A DNA stretch of 64,000 bases, taken from Glycine soja. Lineage: Eukaryota; Streptophyta; Magnoliopsida; Fabales; Fabaceae. The position numbers were made by a program, and so were the translations under genes. The first letter of the stretch is position 1, and every line of letters starts with the position of its first letter. The stretch is taken from assembly GCF_004193775.1 (NCBI RefSeq), contig NC_041008.1, positions 43,433,136-43,497,135 of the forward strand, in the 5' to 3' direction. Under the pieces are notes generated by a model that saw only the letters and a program-made list of their open reading frames with translations, was not told the origin of the DNA and made no database searches. Shown here in pieces: positions 1 to 12,200 of this stretch.

Positions 1-225
1 CGCAACGCACCTTCACCTTCACCGCACCTAACCATTCACAACGAACCTGAGACAATGCCGCATGAAAACCACAAAAACAGAGAAAAAAAACGAACAAAAA
101 TGGCAGCTGTGAAGTGCAGGAAAAAAAAAGCTTTTATAAGGGAAAAAAAACCCAGGGGCATTTTTGGCATTTATAAATTTTGTTGGGTGCACCAGCAAAA
201 ATGTTGGGTGTACCTAGCAGCACTC
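1..225. mobile_element. Terminus of a Mutator-like element (truncated by window edge)
   Basis: The block at about 140-225 holds two spaced copies of a GGGTGCACC/GGGTGTACC word and then CCTAGCAGCAC. Read in reverse this matches the left terminus of the complete MULE at 57134-61891, which also carries repeated GCACCCAGC words, CCTAG and a nearby tract resembling GGGACATTTTTGG. So the window opens inside a relative of that element and leaves it near 225. Only this end is present, so no target duplication can be checked. The short ORFs here are low-complexity and not credible genes. Confidence 0.6.
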
Positions 226-2690
226 GAGAGGGTGCAAGGGTAGCTTAAACAGAGATCCAATGACCCAACAAAAGCATGCAAAGTAGTGACACAACCCAAT
301 ACTCTAGAATTTTTTTATTTTCCATGTCCATTCAATTTTTTTGGGAAGAAAAGTGATGGAATGAAGCAAGGAGCAAGGCATGTGTCATGTGTGTATGTGA
401 ATGATATTAAGAAACAAAAGAAGAATCATTACTTAAGCTTTACTGCAATAGTCAAGACCAAGGTTAAAGATTGTTGTATAAAAGGTGAGTTTAAATTCAA
501 ATGACCTTCACTATTGTATAAAGGAATTATTGAATTTAATTTAATAAATTGTAAATCTTTTGATAGGAATACAAAAAAAGAAGTCAAGGTCAAGCATTAT
601 TTTATTTTAAAATATTTATTGGATAAAGGTGAGTTTGGAATTTATACCACGGCATTGGAAGAAAGCTAAGAAGAAAAGCAGTAGCTTGGGCGGGTCAATC
701 ACTACATGTTTGATACTATGATCTGTCCAACCTTGGTTCTTTCATCAATGCTTGGGTTACTGAGGCTTCTGTTTTTAATGAACCTTTTGCTGCTATAAGG
801 ACTTCATAGTACATATTACTATTCATGAAGCAATACGGATAGCCAAGGTCATAGCATCAAATTGGATTCCGAACGTCTACAATCAACTATCTCGCTCTTT
901 TCTAATTTCCTTGAAGAAGTATGATACTATGACCTGTTTTCTCCTCCCCTATATATGCTGCTACAAATTCCTACATTTTTCTGACTAGTATAACTACTAC
1001 TTTGGACAGTATTTGGGTCTAAACAATCAATATTTTGGCTCTTAATTCGTAACTCAAGAATCAACGCAGAAAAATATATTTGTATTTATGGTATGAAATA
1101 TAAACCAATATTGATTTTCATGTGATAATTCTTTTTATTTCAAGGTTTGGATATTCTCTTAATGTTAAAACTCAAAATCCTTAAGATTAATGACATTTCC
1201 CTTGGATTACTTTAAACCCCTCCTGGTCCATAGAAAAGGATAAGAATCTGTTATTGATTGATGTAAAATGGAGCCAAACTCCTTATTATCAGAATTGAGG
1301 ACAACAAAGAAAATAAAAAAAATAACAGCAAATAGAGACTATTGTGAAATAATCCCAGCCTTAACAATTTTTCGTTGACTGGCCTCCACACATAAAAAAT
1401 AACAACAAAGAAAATAAGAAAAATAACAGCAAATAGAAACAGAATCACACATGAAAAACAAAAGAACAAAATTGGTCTCCACATACCTGAATTTTGGCTT
1501 CTCACCATTCATCACTGTCAGCAATGGTTTTCTTCTCCCCATCCCAGCCAAGACTTATGTCTTTCCCAATAAGCTTAGCACATAATTATCATTCTTTTTT
1601 CAAAGAATCTCACCTATTTCTGAATTTTTTATATTCATATCTCAAATTTGTTGTCTTATTGAACTTTTCTTGCAATATTTGCCCATCCTAGCTTAGTGAA
1701 GTGGTTATGAGGTTTATTTTCAGCATTCACATCTTCTATGCATACTTTCAACATAATCTCAATATTTTTATCACACCATTCTGCTTTCTTTCTTTTTATA
1801 GAAACTTGATTGAGGAACATTTCACAAGCTTAATGAAACAAACAAAAGCATAATCCTAATCCATAACAATTCAAAATTTAATGAGAAGAAAAAAAATTAT
1901 TGAAGAATTGGTTAACATGTGATGCTCACAAAGGAAGAAGAAGAGAGGACGAAGGATGACCGAAAGATGACCAAGGATGATCGAAAAGAATGACGAAGAT
2001 CGGAAGCACGGGAGAGTAAGGCACAACATGTTGAGGAACAAGAAAGAGAAATTTTGAGGGTTTAGAAAATGAGGAGAGCATGCTTTGTCATTTTGAATTT
2101 TTTTTAGGACATAATTGTCCAAGTGTTATTTAGGGAACAGATTCCCGAAAAGAAAATTTCACAAGCTAGAAATCTGAACTTTTCAAAAAAAAAAAAAGAT
2201 TTGCTGACAGCTTTTATTTTTATAAAAGTTAAAAAAAAATTAATAACCAAACACTCTTAAAAAATAAAAAAGATCTTTTTCTAATAGATAAGATGATAAA
2301 AAATCTTTTGGACTGCATCCAAATGGGCCCATAGTATCCGACTACTATTTGATGGAAAAATCATTTTTAATTAGTAAGGTAGAAATTAAACTCAATTTCA
2401 AATACTTATTTTAAGTTTATTTTAGGTTTAATGTATTAAAAAGATATATACAAGATCAAGAATTTATGTGTGAACACTTTACATTACTTGCAAGCATTAT
2501 TTGGTTTGTGATTAAGGAAACTTCGTACGTTACGTACCGCAGCTAAATGATGTATTTTGGAGTTGTTTGATTGCCGAGCAATAAATGGGATCGCTGGGTA
2601 TTTTGTTTGCAGTGTTGTTTGTTTGTTGGGTGAATGCACCGTGCCACTACCGGTGGGATTTTTTATTCTTTTTTTTCTCTTACCATTTCT
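226..2690. other. Intergenic, AT-rich, no gene recognised
   Basis: All open frames here are short, in A/T-rich sequence, and resemble no protein family I know. Apart from the short direct repeat at 1301-1438 I see nothing structured. Confidence 0.5.
1301..1438. repeat. Short direct repeat, about 36 bp, period about 100
   Basis: A word beginning ACAACAAAGAAAATAA and continuing to AACAGCAAATAG occurs near 1301-1336 and again near 1402-1437 with one or two differences. It is a small local duplication in AT-rich intergenic DNA with no coding content that I can support. Confidence 0.55.
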
Positions 2691-2693
2691 TTA

Positions 2694-3530
2694 GAGTATG
2701 TTTGGATGAAACAATTTAAAATTTTAAAAAATTTTAAATTCTAAAAATTTCAAGTACTTCAATTTAAATTTCTTTATTTTTAAAATTCTGTGTTTGGATA
2801 CACTAACATTCAAACCAGAAAATCAAAGTCAAAATAAAATGATAAAATCGTTAAGAATGAAATGCATGAATTAAGTGGTTGAGATTATGAACGTCATAAT
2901 GAAATAGATCTTGTTCAGTGACTTGGACTTGGAAATGATTCGCTCGAACTTTGATTTTCCTCCCTACAAGATCGAACCCTGGTCGTTCACTGAACCTCAC
3001 CGCCTTCCTTGATGACAGCGGCGACGGTTGCATTTCGACCGCAGAAGTGAAAGATTCTGATTCCGCCGCCAGAGACGGTGACACGACACGAAGAGGTGCA
3101 GTGCCGCAAGGAACGTCAATGGTGGAAGCCGGAGGAGGAGTGGATGGTGCATTCACCGGAGAAGGAGTGGGAATTGAGGAGGATTCTCCATGCCCACGGC
3201 CACGACCGCGTCCTCTTCCGGCGGGAGAAGGCGCCACAGATGGTGGTGTTGGACAGCGTGAATCTGGTTGTTGTTTAGAGCCACTGCGACGAGACATTTT
3301 AGAGTAAGAAAAAGACATGTCGTACTTAGAAATGAAAGAGGAATTTCAAATTCACTCCCTTGAAAATAGAATTTGAAATTCTATTCTTTCAACTAACTAA
3401 AATCCCTTTTAAAATTCTAAAATTTTGAATTCATTTTACTAATGTATCCAAAGATTTACTTTTAATAAAAAAAATTAATTTCCTATAAAAAATACATTAC
3501 CTAGTTAAATTACCCTATCCAAACACACCC
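2694..3530. mobile_element. Tourist-like (PIF/Harbinger) non-autonomous element carrying a gene fragment
   Basis: The left end reads GAGTATGTTTGGATG; the right end, reverse complemented, reads GGGTGTGTTTGGATA. That is 13 of the first 14 or 15 positions in agreement, and similarity continues inward (AATTTAA). The element is flanked by TTA at 2691-2693 and TTA at 3531-3533, the 3-bp duplication expected for PIF/Harbinger. It is 837 bp long. The centre is GC-rich and coding-like, unlike the AT-rich arms, and contains an Argonaute N-terminal fragment on the minus strand. This makes it a Pack-type element: a MITE that captured host gene sequence. Confidence 0.75.
2851..3318 (-). pseudogene. Argonaute (AGO5/AGO1-type) N-terminal fragment captured in a MITE
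   Basis: This open frame encodes about 155 residues. The N-terminal part is low-complexity: a Ser/Arg start, a GRGRGRGRGHG run and Pro/Ser-rich linker, typical of plant Argonaute N-termini. It is followed by SSRKAVRFSERPG, then VRANHFQVQV and DLFHYDV. These match the start of the Argonaute N domain (KAV.F..RPG, V.ANHF.V.., DL.HYDV). Similarity stops at HYDV and the last ~15 residues look unrelated. No PAZ, MID or PIWI follows, so it cannot be a slicer. The best start is probably the internal Met at 3297 (MSRRSGS). It lies wholly inside the Tourist-like element at 2694-3530. The frame is uninterrupted, so capture may be recent or the frame maintained by chance. Whether it is transcribed is unknown. 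Confidence 0.72.
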
Positions 3531-3533
3531 TTA

Positions 3534-4472
3534 GGAATTTCTGTTTTCTTAGCAATTATGTTTTTTACCAAAGCTTTGATTATTTCATATTTAGTGGTTG
3601 TGCTGTGTTGCTTGCTGCGGTGGTGCCATTTTAGTTTGTTGTTTTTTATTAACTTTTTTAGTTTAATTATATTTTTATCTTCATACTATTGTGTTTATGT
3701 AATTTTAATCTTTTATAATTTTGGCTTCTAAAAAAAAAAACTTCTATAATTTGATTGTTCTATTTTGATTTTTATATATTTTTTAATAAAGTGTGTGATT
3801 TTAGTTTATATATTTTTTAAATTGAACAATTTTTTTAACTTATCATCCTTTCTCTATCCATCCAACATCATAAATTAGGTGTAGTTTGTAAACAATACAA
3901 TCATGGTTTAAATATTTGTTAGAAAAGACACTTATATTAGTTTATGATCGATCTCGTGTCTTATGTTGGATTTTTTTTAGAATAAACCATCAATTTGATT
4001 TATCAAGTATTATTATCTTTCCTATATAGTTCCTAAATAATAAAAAAAAAATATAAATATATCGTCAAAAACTTTAATGACTGTGCATTGTTACTGTCAA
4101 GTGCCTACCAATCAGAAATTAATTTTAGAATAATATTTAAAATAATTATTATAAAAATAATAAATTATATTACATTATAATGTTATAAGATTTTTATATT
4201 GTGAGTGAATTTTAATTAAATTCATTTTTATAGAAATTAATATGAATATTACTTTTAAAATCCTTTATTATTTTATATCTTATTTAAATAAAAATATTTA
4301 AAAGAAAATAAATTTATTCAATTAATTTCTGTGATTATAATTGTTTAATTGTTTTCTAGCTTAATGTCGTAGTTATATGCAAACACAGTATTTTGTTAGA
4401 TTATGAAGATGCCATATTCTCTATATAAAAAAATAAGAAAATCATTTTTTTTTCTTTTATGGGTACAAGGAA
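3534..4472. other. Intergenic, very AT-rich, nothing recognised
   Basis: Long A/T tracts, no open frame of note and no repeat structure that I can support. Confidence 0.5.
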
Positions 4473-5269
4473 GAGTATCTTCAACAAGGATTTCTTCCTG
4501 GGTGCTTAAAGTGAAGAAACCGTTCCTTAAATGTTTTTCTCACTAGAGCATACCAATATGGTAGAGTGCATTTCTTCACTCTTCAAATTTGTTTCTTATA
4601 TAAGAAACGACCTCTTAACATTAAAAAATTAATTTCTTTGAAGCTACAAGAGGGAACATAACCGTTCTAGATTAAGAATAATGAACAGAAACACAATTGA
4701 ACAAAGAACAACCACAATGAATCCCAAATTCATAAAAGTTGAACAAAAAAGTCTAAATCAGGCAATGCAAAACCCAAATTAGAATCACTAAATAGATTCA
4801 AATTCAGAACGACACAGTAAAAGGGGAAAAGGGAGAAAGGGGTTTCCATGAAGCAGATTGAAGAGCTCTTTAGTAAAGGGAAAGGGGAAAACTAGATCTC
4901 CAACAACATTGATGACCTCGTCGACTTTCGAACCCAACAAAGGTGGCGTGATGGAGACACAATGATGGTTGGAGGCGTTGGCGCAAGACGCATGATGACT
5001 AGCGTCGGTGACTTTGAGCTATAGTGGAGAGAATCGATGTTGGTGGCTGATGGAGAGGATCATCGCTGGTGGACAGTGGAGAGGATCGATGCGACGGATA
5101 GAGATGTCGAGACGGTGACTGCAGTCACTCAAAGCAGCAACAGTGGTTGCAGTGGCAAGGAGCAGCGCTGGTGATGCGTTAAGAGAGAAAAGGTTTGGAC
5201 TTATGAAGAGAGAAAAAAGAGAAAGATTAATGCAGCATTGAACTACCTACTGGTGACATTTCTCAAAAT

Positions 5270-6214
5270 TCACAGTTTTTTATGTATCCACTACCCCCAA
5301 CCAACCCAAACATGTGTTGCAGGCCTTCTTTATTCAATGTTGAGCCCCCTAACAATGAAGTAGAATCACCAACCGGTCTAGAAAATATTCAACTAGATGA
5401 AGGAGAAGAAAATTCAAGTAAAGAAAAGAATTGTATGGCATTCTAAGTGAAAGAGGACGTGATTCTCATCTGATCATGGCTCAATCTGTCAAAGGATTCA
5501 ATTATAGGTGTTGATCAATCATTAACCAAATACTAGGAAAGAATCAAGGAAGTATACAACAACAACGAAGAGCATGGGGAGTTTAAGCAAAGGAAAGTCA
5601 CTCAATTGAAATCTCGATGGAACAGAATCCACCCTCCAATTCAAAAGTTTAATGATTGCTACAGACAAAGTAGTTACTCATAGGAGAAGTGGAAGTTCAA
5701 AAAGACGTCATGACTGATGCACATATGATTTACTCACACAATACGGGTAAAAAATTTGAAGTTAAGCATTCTTGGTTGTTGTTGAAAGATGAACCAAAAT
5801 TCAATGCAGAATTTATGGGAAAGTCTTCAAAGAGAACCAAAGTTTCTACTTTTAGGTGTTTACTCATCGTCTTCTAACCCAGGGACACCCATTGAAGTTG
5901 AAGAATATGGCACGACATCAACAATGTCTCGTTCAATAGGACAAAAAGCAACAAAAAGGAAGAGCAAAGGAAAAAGAGATGAAAACACTTCTAACAATCT
6001 CAATCTGTCAAGCATAGAAAGTGCAATGAAGGATAAATATGCCAACATTGCAAAACTTATTGAGTTAAAGGAGGCACAGGAAAGACATCTGCAAGAACAT
6101 GAGAGGTGTTTGGAGTATGAAATTCTCATGAAGGACACATCTGACATGTCTGAGAAGCAACTCCAAGACCATAAAAAGTATTGTGACTATATTAGACAGA
6201 AACAAGGATTTTAA
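5270..6214 (+). pseudogene. PIF/Harbinger ORF1 (Myb/SANT-like DNA-binding protein), degenerate
   Basis: Traces of the Harbinger accessory protein run in shifting frames from about 5270. The second half is clearest: a trihelix-like stretch (HSWLLLKDEPKF) at about 5765-5805, then a Ser/Thr/Lys-rich linker, then a charged helix rich in Lys/Glu (KLIELKEAQERHLQEHERCLEYE) ending at the stop at 6214. This arrangement is typical of plant proteins annotated as NAM-associated or GST-T3-like, which are ORF1 of PIF elements. ORF1 normally helps the transposase bind the termini. In-frame stops and frameshifts before 5789 make it non-functional. Confidence 0.6.
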
Positions 6215-6591
6215 ATGAATAGATCAATGTTGCGTTTGTTTTTTAATTTTAGTAGTCTAGGCTGATGTTGTGTTTGTTATTTAGTTTTAGTTATGTAGAT
6301 CATTGTTATATTTTTATATTAAATTGAACTGTCATGTAATATTTGTCATTGACCTCAGTTTTATTATGGAAAACTAGTCATTGCAAAACTAATAGTTAGA
6401 AAACTAACCATTGCAAAAGTAGTCATTAGAAAATTAAGTATTGCAAAACTAGTCGTTACAAAAGTAACCATTGCAAAATTAGTCGTTATGAATCATGCTA
6501 TATAAATTGTGCAATCTTCTCATTCTCACATCTTCTCATAAAAATCACGCAATATTATTCTTTGATTTCCAACACTTCAATTATTCATATA

Positions 6592-7770
6592 ATGGACCCA
6601 AACATCGATTTAGACACACTTTTAGATCAAATGGTAGATGAGGAACTTGAAGACAACACAAAAGAACAACAAGTCGAGGTCACTCGTGGTCACAGATTGA
6701 GAAGAAAGGTGGTACATCGGAATCGTGAAGAAGGACATGATCAATTTTTCAATGACTATTTATTTGAAAATCCTATATACACATAGACTCAATTTCAAAG
6801 AAGGTTTCAAATGTGAAGACATGTATTCCTTCGAGTTGTAGAGGCCCTTCGCAATCGTGATGAGTATTTCTAAATGAGGATAAATGCATCACATAGAAAA
6901 GACCTCTCACTGTTGCAGAAGTGCACTGTTGCTCTTCGTATATTTGCATATGGCTCACCCAGTGATAGTGTGGACGAGTGTATTTGGATTGTTGAAGCCA
7001 TTGCATCGGAATGCTTACAAAGATTTGTATAAGGAATTTGTGCAATATTTAGGGATGAGTACTTGAGGAGGCCTAATAACAAAGACACTAAAAGACTACT
7101 AGAGATGGGAGCGACACGTGGCTTTTTAGGTATGTTAGGTTCCTTGATTGTATGCATTGGGAATAGGAAAATTGTCTAGTTGTGTGGAAAGGCCAATTTT
7201 GTCGAGGTGATCATGTAAATCCAACAATCATTCTTGAAGTTGTGGCATCACAAGACTTATGGATTTGACATACATTTTTTGGCACCACATGTTCAAATAA
7301 TGACATTACCATGTTAAATGTGTCCAATGTGTTTAATGATGTTTTGTCAGGACACATGTCCGTGGTGAAATACATAGTGAATGGAACCCAAAATGATATG
7401 TGGGACTATCTAGCAAATGACATTTATCCAAACTTTGCTATATTTGTATAGACCATTTCAATGCTATAATGAGAAGAGAGAAAATTATTTGCACAATGAC
7501 AAGAATCAACAAGAAAGGATATAGATAGCACATTTGGAGTTATTCAATCTCAATTTGCAATTATATGTGGTCGTCCAACACATTTCTAGGATGTTTCATA
7601 CAATGAAGAATATAATTTATGCATATATCATATTGCATAACATGATTGTTGAGGACGAACGACACACATCTCAAAATCATATTGATTATGATAATGAAGG
7701 TAATGACATGTTGACAAACGAAATATCTTGTGGTGCTCACCCACTTTCATATCAACATACTTCCAAATGA
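6592..7770 (+). pseudogene. PIF/Harbinger transposase, degenerate
   Basis: The reading starts at ATG 6592 (MDPNIDLDTLLDQMVDE) and stays open to the stop at 6784, where a Gln-like codon appears to have become TAG. Homology then continues through several stops and shifts: QFQRRFQM, a Cys/Leu stretch reading LLQKCTVALRIFAYG, LRRPN, GMLGSLDCMHW (first catalytic Asp context), and near the C-terminus YAYIILHNMIVEDER. These are hallmarks of the plant Harbinger nuclease (DDE_Tnp_4). Several premature stops are explained by C-to-T changes, as expected for long-term cytosine methylation and deamination. Not functional. Confidence 0.75.
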
Positions 7771-8318
7771 GAGCAAAGGTTCATAGCAGAGAAAAACACC
7801 ACTGACTTCATGCAAATTTGGTTGAACATATTTGGAAACGTTTTTTAACACAAAATAATGAAAATTAATTTTATGTAGCATCACATATTTTTTCATCGTG
7901 ATGTATTTTTTTGTTCTTTTCAAGTTCATTGTGTTTAATTATCTATTATTATTATCTATTATTATGTAGAATGTATTTCCATTGTTATGTATTTCTTTTT
8001 AATGTTATGTAATTCTCATTGTTTTTAATTGAATATTATTATGTATTGTGTATTTTTTAAAACTTATTATAAAAAAATTGAATAGAATAAATTTTCATCA
8101 ATAATTAATATTTAATATTTTTATACATAATAATAAAAAAATTATTGTATTTGAACTATAATTAAGTGAAAACAACAAAATATAAAACTTGTGAGTTTCT
8201 TGAGATTTTTTTAAATTTCTTATAATGGAGCAAAATTATACATGACACCACCAGAACCACAAATTTTCTCAAAATTTGTGCTAGAAACCCTAGTAAGAAA
8301 CCCTTATTGAAAAGGCCC

Positions 8319-10010
8319 TAATAGTCCACACATTAATTAGGGCCTGTTTGGGGTAAAAAAATTCAGTTTCAGATTTTTATGGTTTTCAGTTTTTAAAAAA
8401 TTGTTATCAATTTTATAACCTTCTTTCAACCGGTTGTTGACAACAATAATAATTCTTTCACGAATCATTATTGTTTTTTAATTCATATTAAAGAAAATAA
8501 ATAATATATTTCAATTTCTTTTAAGCAATAATTACACAAATAATTATAATAATAAGAATAAATTACACAAAACATCCCAGCCATAAAAAAAAAAAACATA
8601 ATTGGATGAGTATATTCCACTTCCAAGCTTCTAAGAATTGGGGCTGCAATGATTGTGCGAAATTCTCCATATAGAATAACAGAGGACCAAAGACCCTGTG
8701 GTTCCTACTTATAACTTATGAATAGAACATGTGTCATTGTGAAATTTTGAAACTGATAATGCTTCTCTAAACTGATGCATCACCCTTCCCTCTTTAACTA
8801 CATTATCATCTCATAAACTATGCCCACCACCTGCTTGTGACAATTCTTACATAAAACTGAAAACAATGCTTAAGAATATGCGACTAAAACAAGTATGAAC
8901 ATTAAACAATTCAAGTAATTAAGCATGGCTTCTTCCTCAAATGTATGTTCTGCAGCAAGAACAATCTTTCCCTTAAGTCCTAATTTGGAGAAAAATAAAA
9001 CTTGGAACTAAAATTGAAAGCTTGCTTTTTGAAAACAACTCCATCTAAATCATAAAAATAATCTTTCATTTATGTCTCTTCCTTAATATCGGGAAATTTT
9101 GAAAGGGAAAAAAATAGTTTACAATATTTGGACTATGTTGACTAAGCATGTGTTTAGTTTAAAGCATTTCCGCTTTTCAATGCATGTTGAACAAAACTCC
9201 ACACACAAACTTTTTCGTTCAACCGAAAAAAACGCTTACATAAACACACTTACACCCTAACCTGTCTAGAAATTATATTTTTCCTATCATATTTTTCATT
9301 AAAATTTTCTCTTCTTTCCCTTGCAAACCAAATAAGAAAGGTATATTCATAAATATAATTCAAAATGAAATAGAATAATTAAAAATAATTGTGTTGTAAA
9401 TTTTAGTAAATATAAAAATTCAATTTATAAATTTTGTAGAGAAAAATGGTAAACATATCATGTTAATCATAATAAACACAATACTCTTAAAGTGAATATT
9501 CTCTTGCAAAATTAAATATAATTTATAATAATCATCACCCAAAATTATAATTATAATTCTCTAGTTCAATTTAATTTTAAGTTTAGTCTTCTAATTCTTT
9601 ATTCAATTTAATTCTATAACTTTTTCTTTTGGACTAATGTTTTTCTCTAACTTATTTTATTTAATTTTCTAATTTTACCATTTCATATTAACATTTTCCT
9701 CTAACTTTACTGTGTTTCTCATGAAACTTTACAACATGAAATTTGAAGGTTTTTAATTGATTCCAAAACGTAATAAGTGTTGCGGACTAAGTTTTTTCTT
9801 CCATCCATTTCAATCTCACACTACCATCAAAACTCTGAAACCACAACAAAAACCTTTGTAAACCACCTATAGATTGTCCTTATTTAGCCACCTGGTCTTT
9901 TATTCTCCACTTAAAGTCATTGTAAAATCCACCTTAATTGGCCTATTTCCATATCTTCGTTAATCATCTTCATCATGAATCCCAAACCACCCTTTGAATC
10001 AGCAAAAGCT
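8319..10010. other. Intergenic, AT-rich
   Basis: No gene recognised. A word TTAGGGCCTGTTTGG at 8337-8351 looks like one end of another Tourist-like MITE abutting the Harbinger element, but I could not find a matching right end. Confidence 0.4.
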
Positions 10011-10019
10011 GATACCCTT

Positions 10020-10770
10020 AAATCAACAATAGTATGGGTCCTATAGGACCCTCACCACTATTTTGAGAATTACTATTGATCCTGATCTCATTGCTATTCG
10101 CCCCACCAATTTTCAATTTCCAAAAATACCCTTCCACACATTGTATCATGGAATTGTACTTACATTGTATTAGTGGGTGGAAAGACAAAATTACATAAGT
10201 ATAATTCCATTGTGTGAAGGAGTGCAAAATAAATAAAATAATAGAAACATAATGTCGTTGTGTGTTTGTCAATGGAATCGTGTTTCTGTTGTATATTTTT
10301 TTTATCCACACTTAGTACAGCGAAAACACAATTCTTTGTGACCAAATATCCATGCAGAAATGCAATTTTGTTGTGGTAGAGGAGTGTGCCGTGGTAAATG
10401 TGCACGATAGCACAATGGTGGAAAGGAGTTGTGCATGTGGAGCCTCGAAGGTGAAGGTCGCTCGAGCTAGGAATGTTGTGCGTGACAACAATAATGGTGG
10501 AGAGGAGTTACACGTGCGAAGCCTCAAAGGTGAAGGTCACATGCGAGGAGGAGATGAGATAGGGTTGTGCAACTATGGCGAGGGGAGGAAGGAGCCACGA
10601 TTCTGGACCTGAGGATTGGGTGAGAAGGTGGGGGCAGGGGTGAGAAGATGTGGGAAGAGGGAGGGACAAAATGGACTTTTCATGGAAAGGTTGGGGTCCA
10701 TTAACAAAGAAGGAAAGGACCAATTGCAGCTCCCCACTATTTTTAATGGCAATAATTGATCAAAACCAAA
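10020..10770. repeat. Dispersed repeat, family member A (related to 43600-43930)
   Basis: This block carries words such as GGAATCGTG, ATAATTCCATTGTGT and CCACTATTTT. The same kinds of words occur, in opposite orientation, at 43600-43930 (TAACGGAATCGTGATTTC, GGAATTATAATTCCATTGTGT). CCACTATTTT followed by AATTGATC-like sequence is present near both ends of the block (about 10050 and 10735). The superfamily is not clear: I see no transposase and no confident target duplication. Short open frames on both strands look like chance. Confidence 0.45.
10414..10570. repeat. Tandem duplication, period about 79 bp
   Basis: AATGGTGGAAAGGAGTT at 10414 recurs as AATGGTGGAGAGGAGTT at 10493, followed in both by GAGCCTC/AAGCCTC and AAGGTGAAGGTC. 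The unit is GC-richer than its surroundings. One frame stays open across both units, but nothing else suggests a gene. Confidence 0.6.
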
Positions 10771-11064
10771 GCATGCTCGTCACCATCCCAATCTCCAACA
10801 TCACATTCCCCTCCCATCATGCAAAGCATCACATACCGAGTCATATTAGCTTTCCTTCCCACATTATAGCTTGGTCATGTATGAGGGTCATGTTAAAAAA
10901 GAGATAAAAAAAAAAAAGCTATCAATAGAAGGGAATGCCAATGGCATTGGAAAGATCATACGCAAATTTCATATTTAACCACGTCAAATATCTTGTGTAA
11001 ATTTCGTCAATAGACATTGTAGTTGAAGAAAACAAGTTAACACGAAAAAACACAAAATTAAAAG

Positions 11065-11205
11065 ATAAAGTTAAAAAATCAATCAACACAAAAAAAAAGA
11101 ACAAGTTTAATAAAAAAAATAAAAAAAGACTTAAAAAAACAATCAATACAAAAAAAAAAGAACAAGTTTAATTAAAATAATAAAAAAAAGACTAACTGAA
11201 GCTTT
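11065..11205. repeat. A-rich tandem duplication, period about 61 bp
   Basis: A unit containing AATCAATCAACACAAAAA then GAACAAGTTTAAT is followed one period later by ACAATCAATACAAAAA then GAACAAGTTTAAT. Simple local duplication in A-rich DNA. Confidence 0.6.
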
Positions 11206-11930
11206 AGAGGACACAAATTTTCCTATATAAAACAATTAGTATAGAATAAAGGATAAACAAAATCTTGTAATAGTCAAAATCATAATAATAAAAGACTGCT
11301 TAATAAATAATAAATTTATGAAAAAATAAATAAATAAATAAAGAATTCACCCAAAACAACCTGCGAATCAAACCAACAGAAAAAGAAACATTTTCTCTTT
11401 CTTTCCTTTCCTCTTCTCCCTTCACATTCTTTGAAGGGAACTTTGCGTGAAAATTTATATATAATCAGCAATTACTTCATTTTGACAAACTAGCAAACAC
11501 GGGCAACGCTTGCTTAAAGTAGAATCCGCATCCCCAAAAGAATATGAAAATCATTCACAATTGACTATCCTCTAAACACGACTTAACAACATTAAGACTC
11601 TTAGCATGACAACCAAAAAAATATGCTAAATCCGACTATGGGTAGATAAATCATTGTACTCATACAGACCAAGATGGATATGCATTCAACAATCCACCAA
11701 AATTTATTTTGAAGTTCGAGTCAACCCCTCGTCTTAGGGAAAAGAGAAATGAACCACATATACCACTCGTCATACACAACACATAATAAGAACCTTAACA
11801 AAACACGTGCTCAACAAGTGAGCCCCATAATGTCAATAATATATCATACCCCATTATCCAACTTTGACATCCACTTCTTATCTACCAACCTTCCCAACTA
11901 TATATAAGTCTGAAGCATTGCGGTAGAAAA
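11206..11930. other. Intergenic, nothing recognised
   Basis: AT-rich, no coding frame. The 3' end of the SMG7 transcript probably lies at or beyond the distal part of this stretch, but I cannot fix a polyadenylation site. Confidence 0.4.
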
Positions 11931-12200
11931 AAGGGCTAGCACTACGTATCACTTGCAACCAAATGATAGTAACAACGATTTTTACAGGTGCATCATTATG
12001 ACATTTCCACTAGAGAAGCGAACAAACCATTGCGACGCCACCAATCCCAGAAGATATAAGCTCCAAGACAACTGAATAGTCTTTTATTTATCACCACCTA
12101 TCCACCCCAACCAACCAGACAAGGCCATTTACTTCATACGAATTTTGAACGGTAAAGATGCATGTTTATCTTCCTTCGTCTGGGCTAGAGCTCATCATAA

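Larger units (their letters stand above)
4473..8318 (+). mobile_element. Decayed PIF/Harbinger DNA transposon
   Basis: The left end starts GAGTATCTTCAACAAGG and the right end, reverse complemented, starts GGGCCTTTTCAATAAGG. Over about 28 bases some 21 agree, including TTTCTT and a GGG block. TAA follows the right end (8319-8321), as expected for the TWA target of this superfamily; the left flank is no longer TTA/TAA. Inside are both proteins of an autonomous element: a Myb/SANT-type ORF1 followed by a DDE transposase, both with stops. It is dead but nearly full length (about 3.85 kb). Confidence 0.7.

Noticed and set aside
2951..3307. Plus-strand open frame opposite the Argonaute fragment
   Set aside because: Antisense shadow of the GC-rich Argonaute piece; the minus-strand translation is the one with recognisable motifs.
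8337..8360. Possible Tourist-like left terminus TTAGGGCCTGTTTGG
   Set aside because: No matching inverted end plus TTA/TAA was found within the following 2 kb, so no element is claimed beyond a mention.
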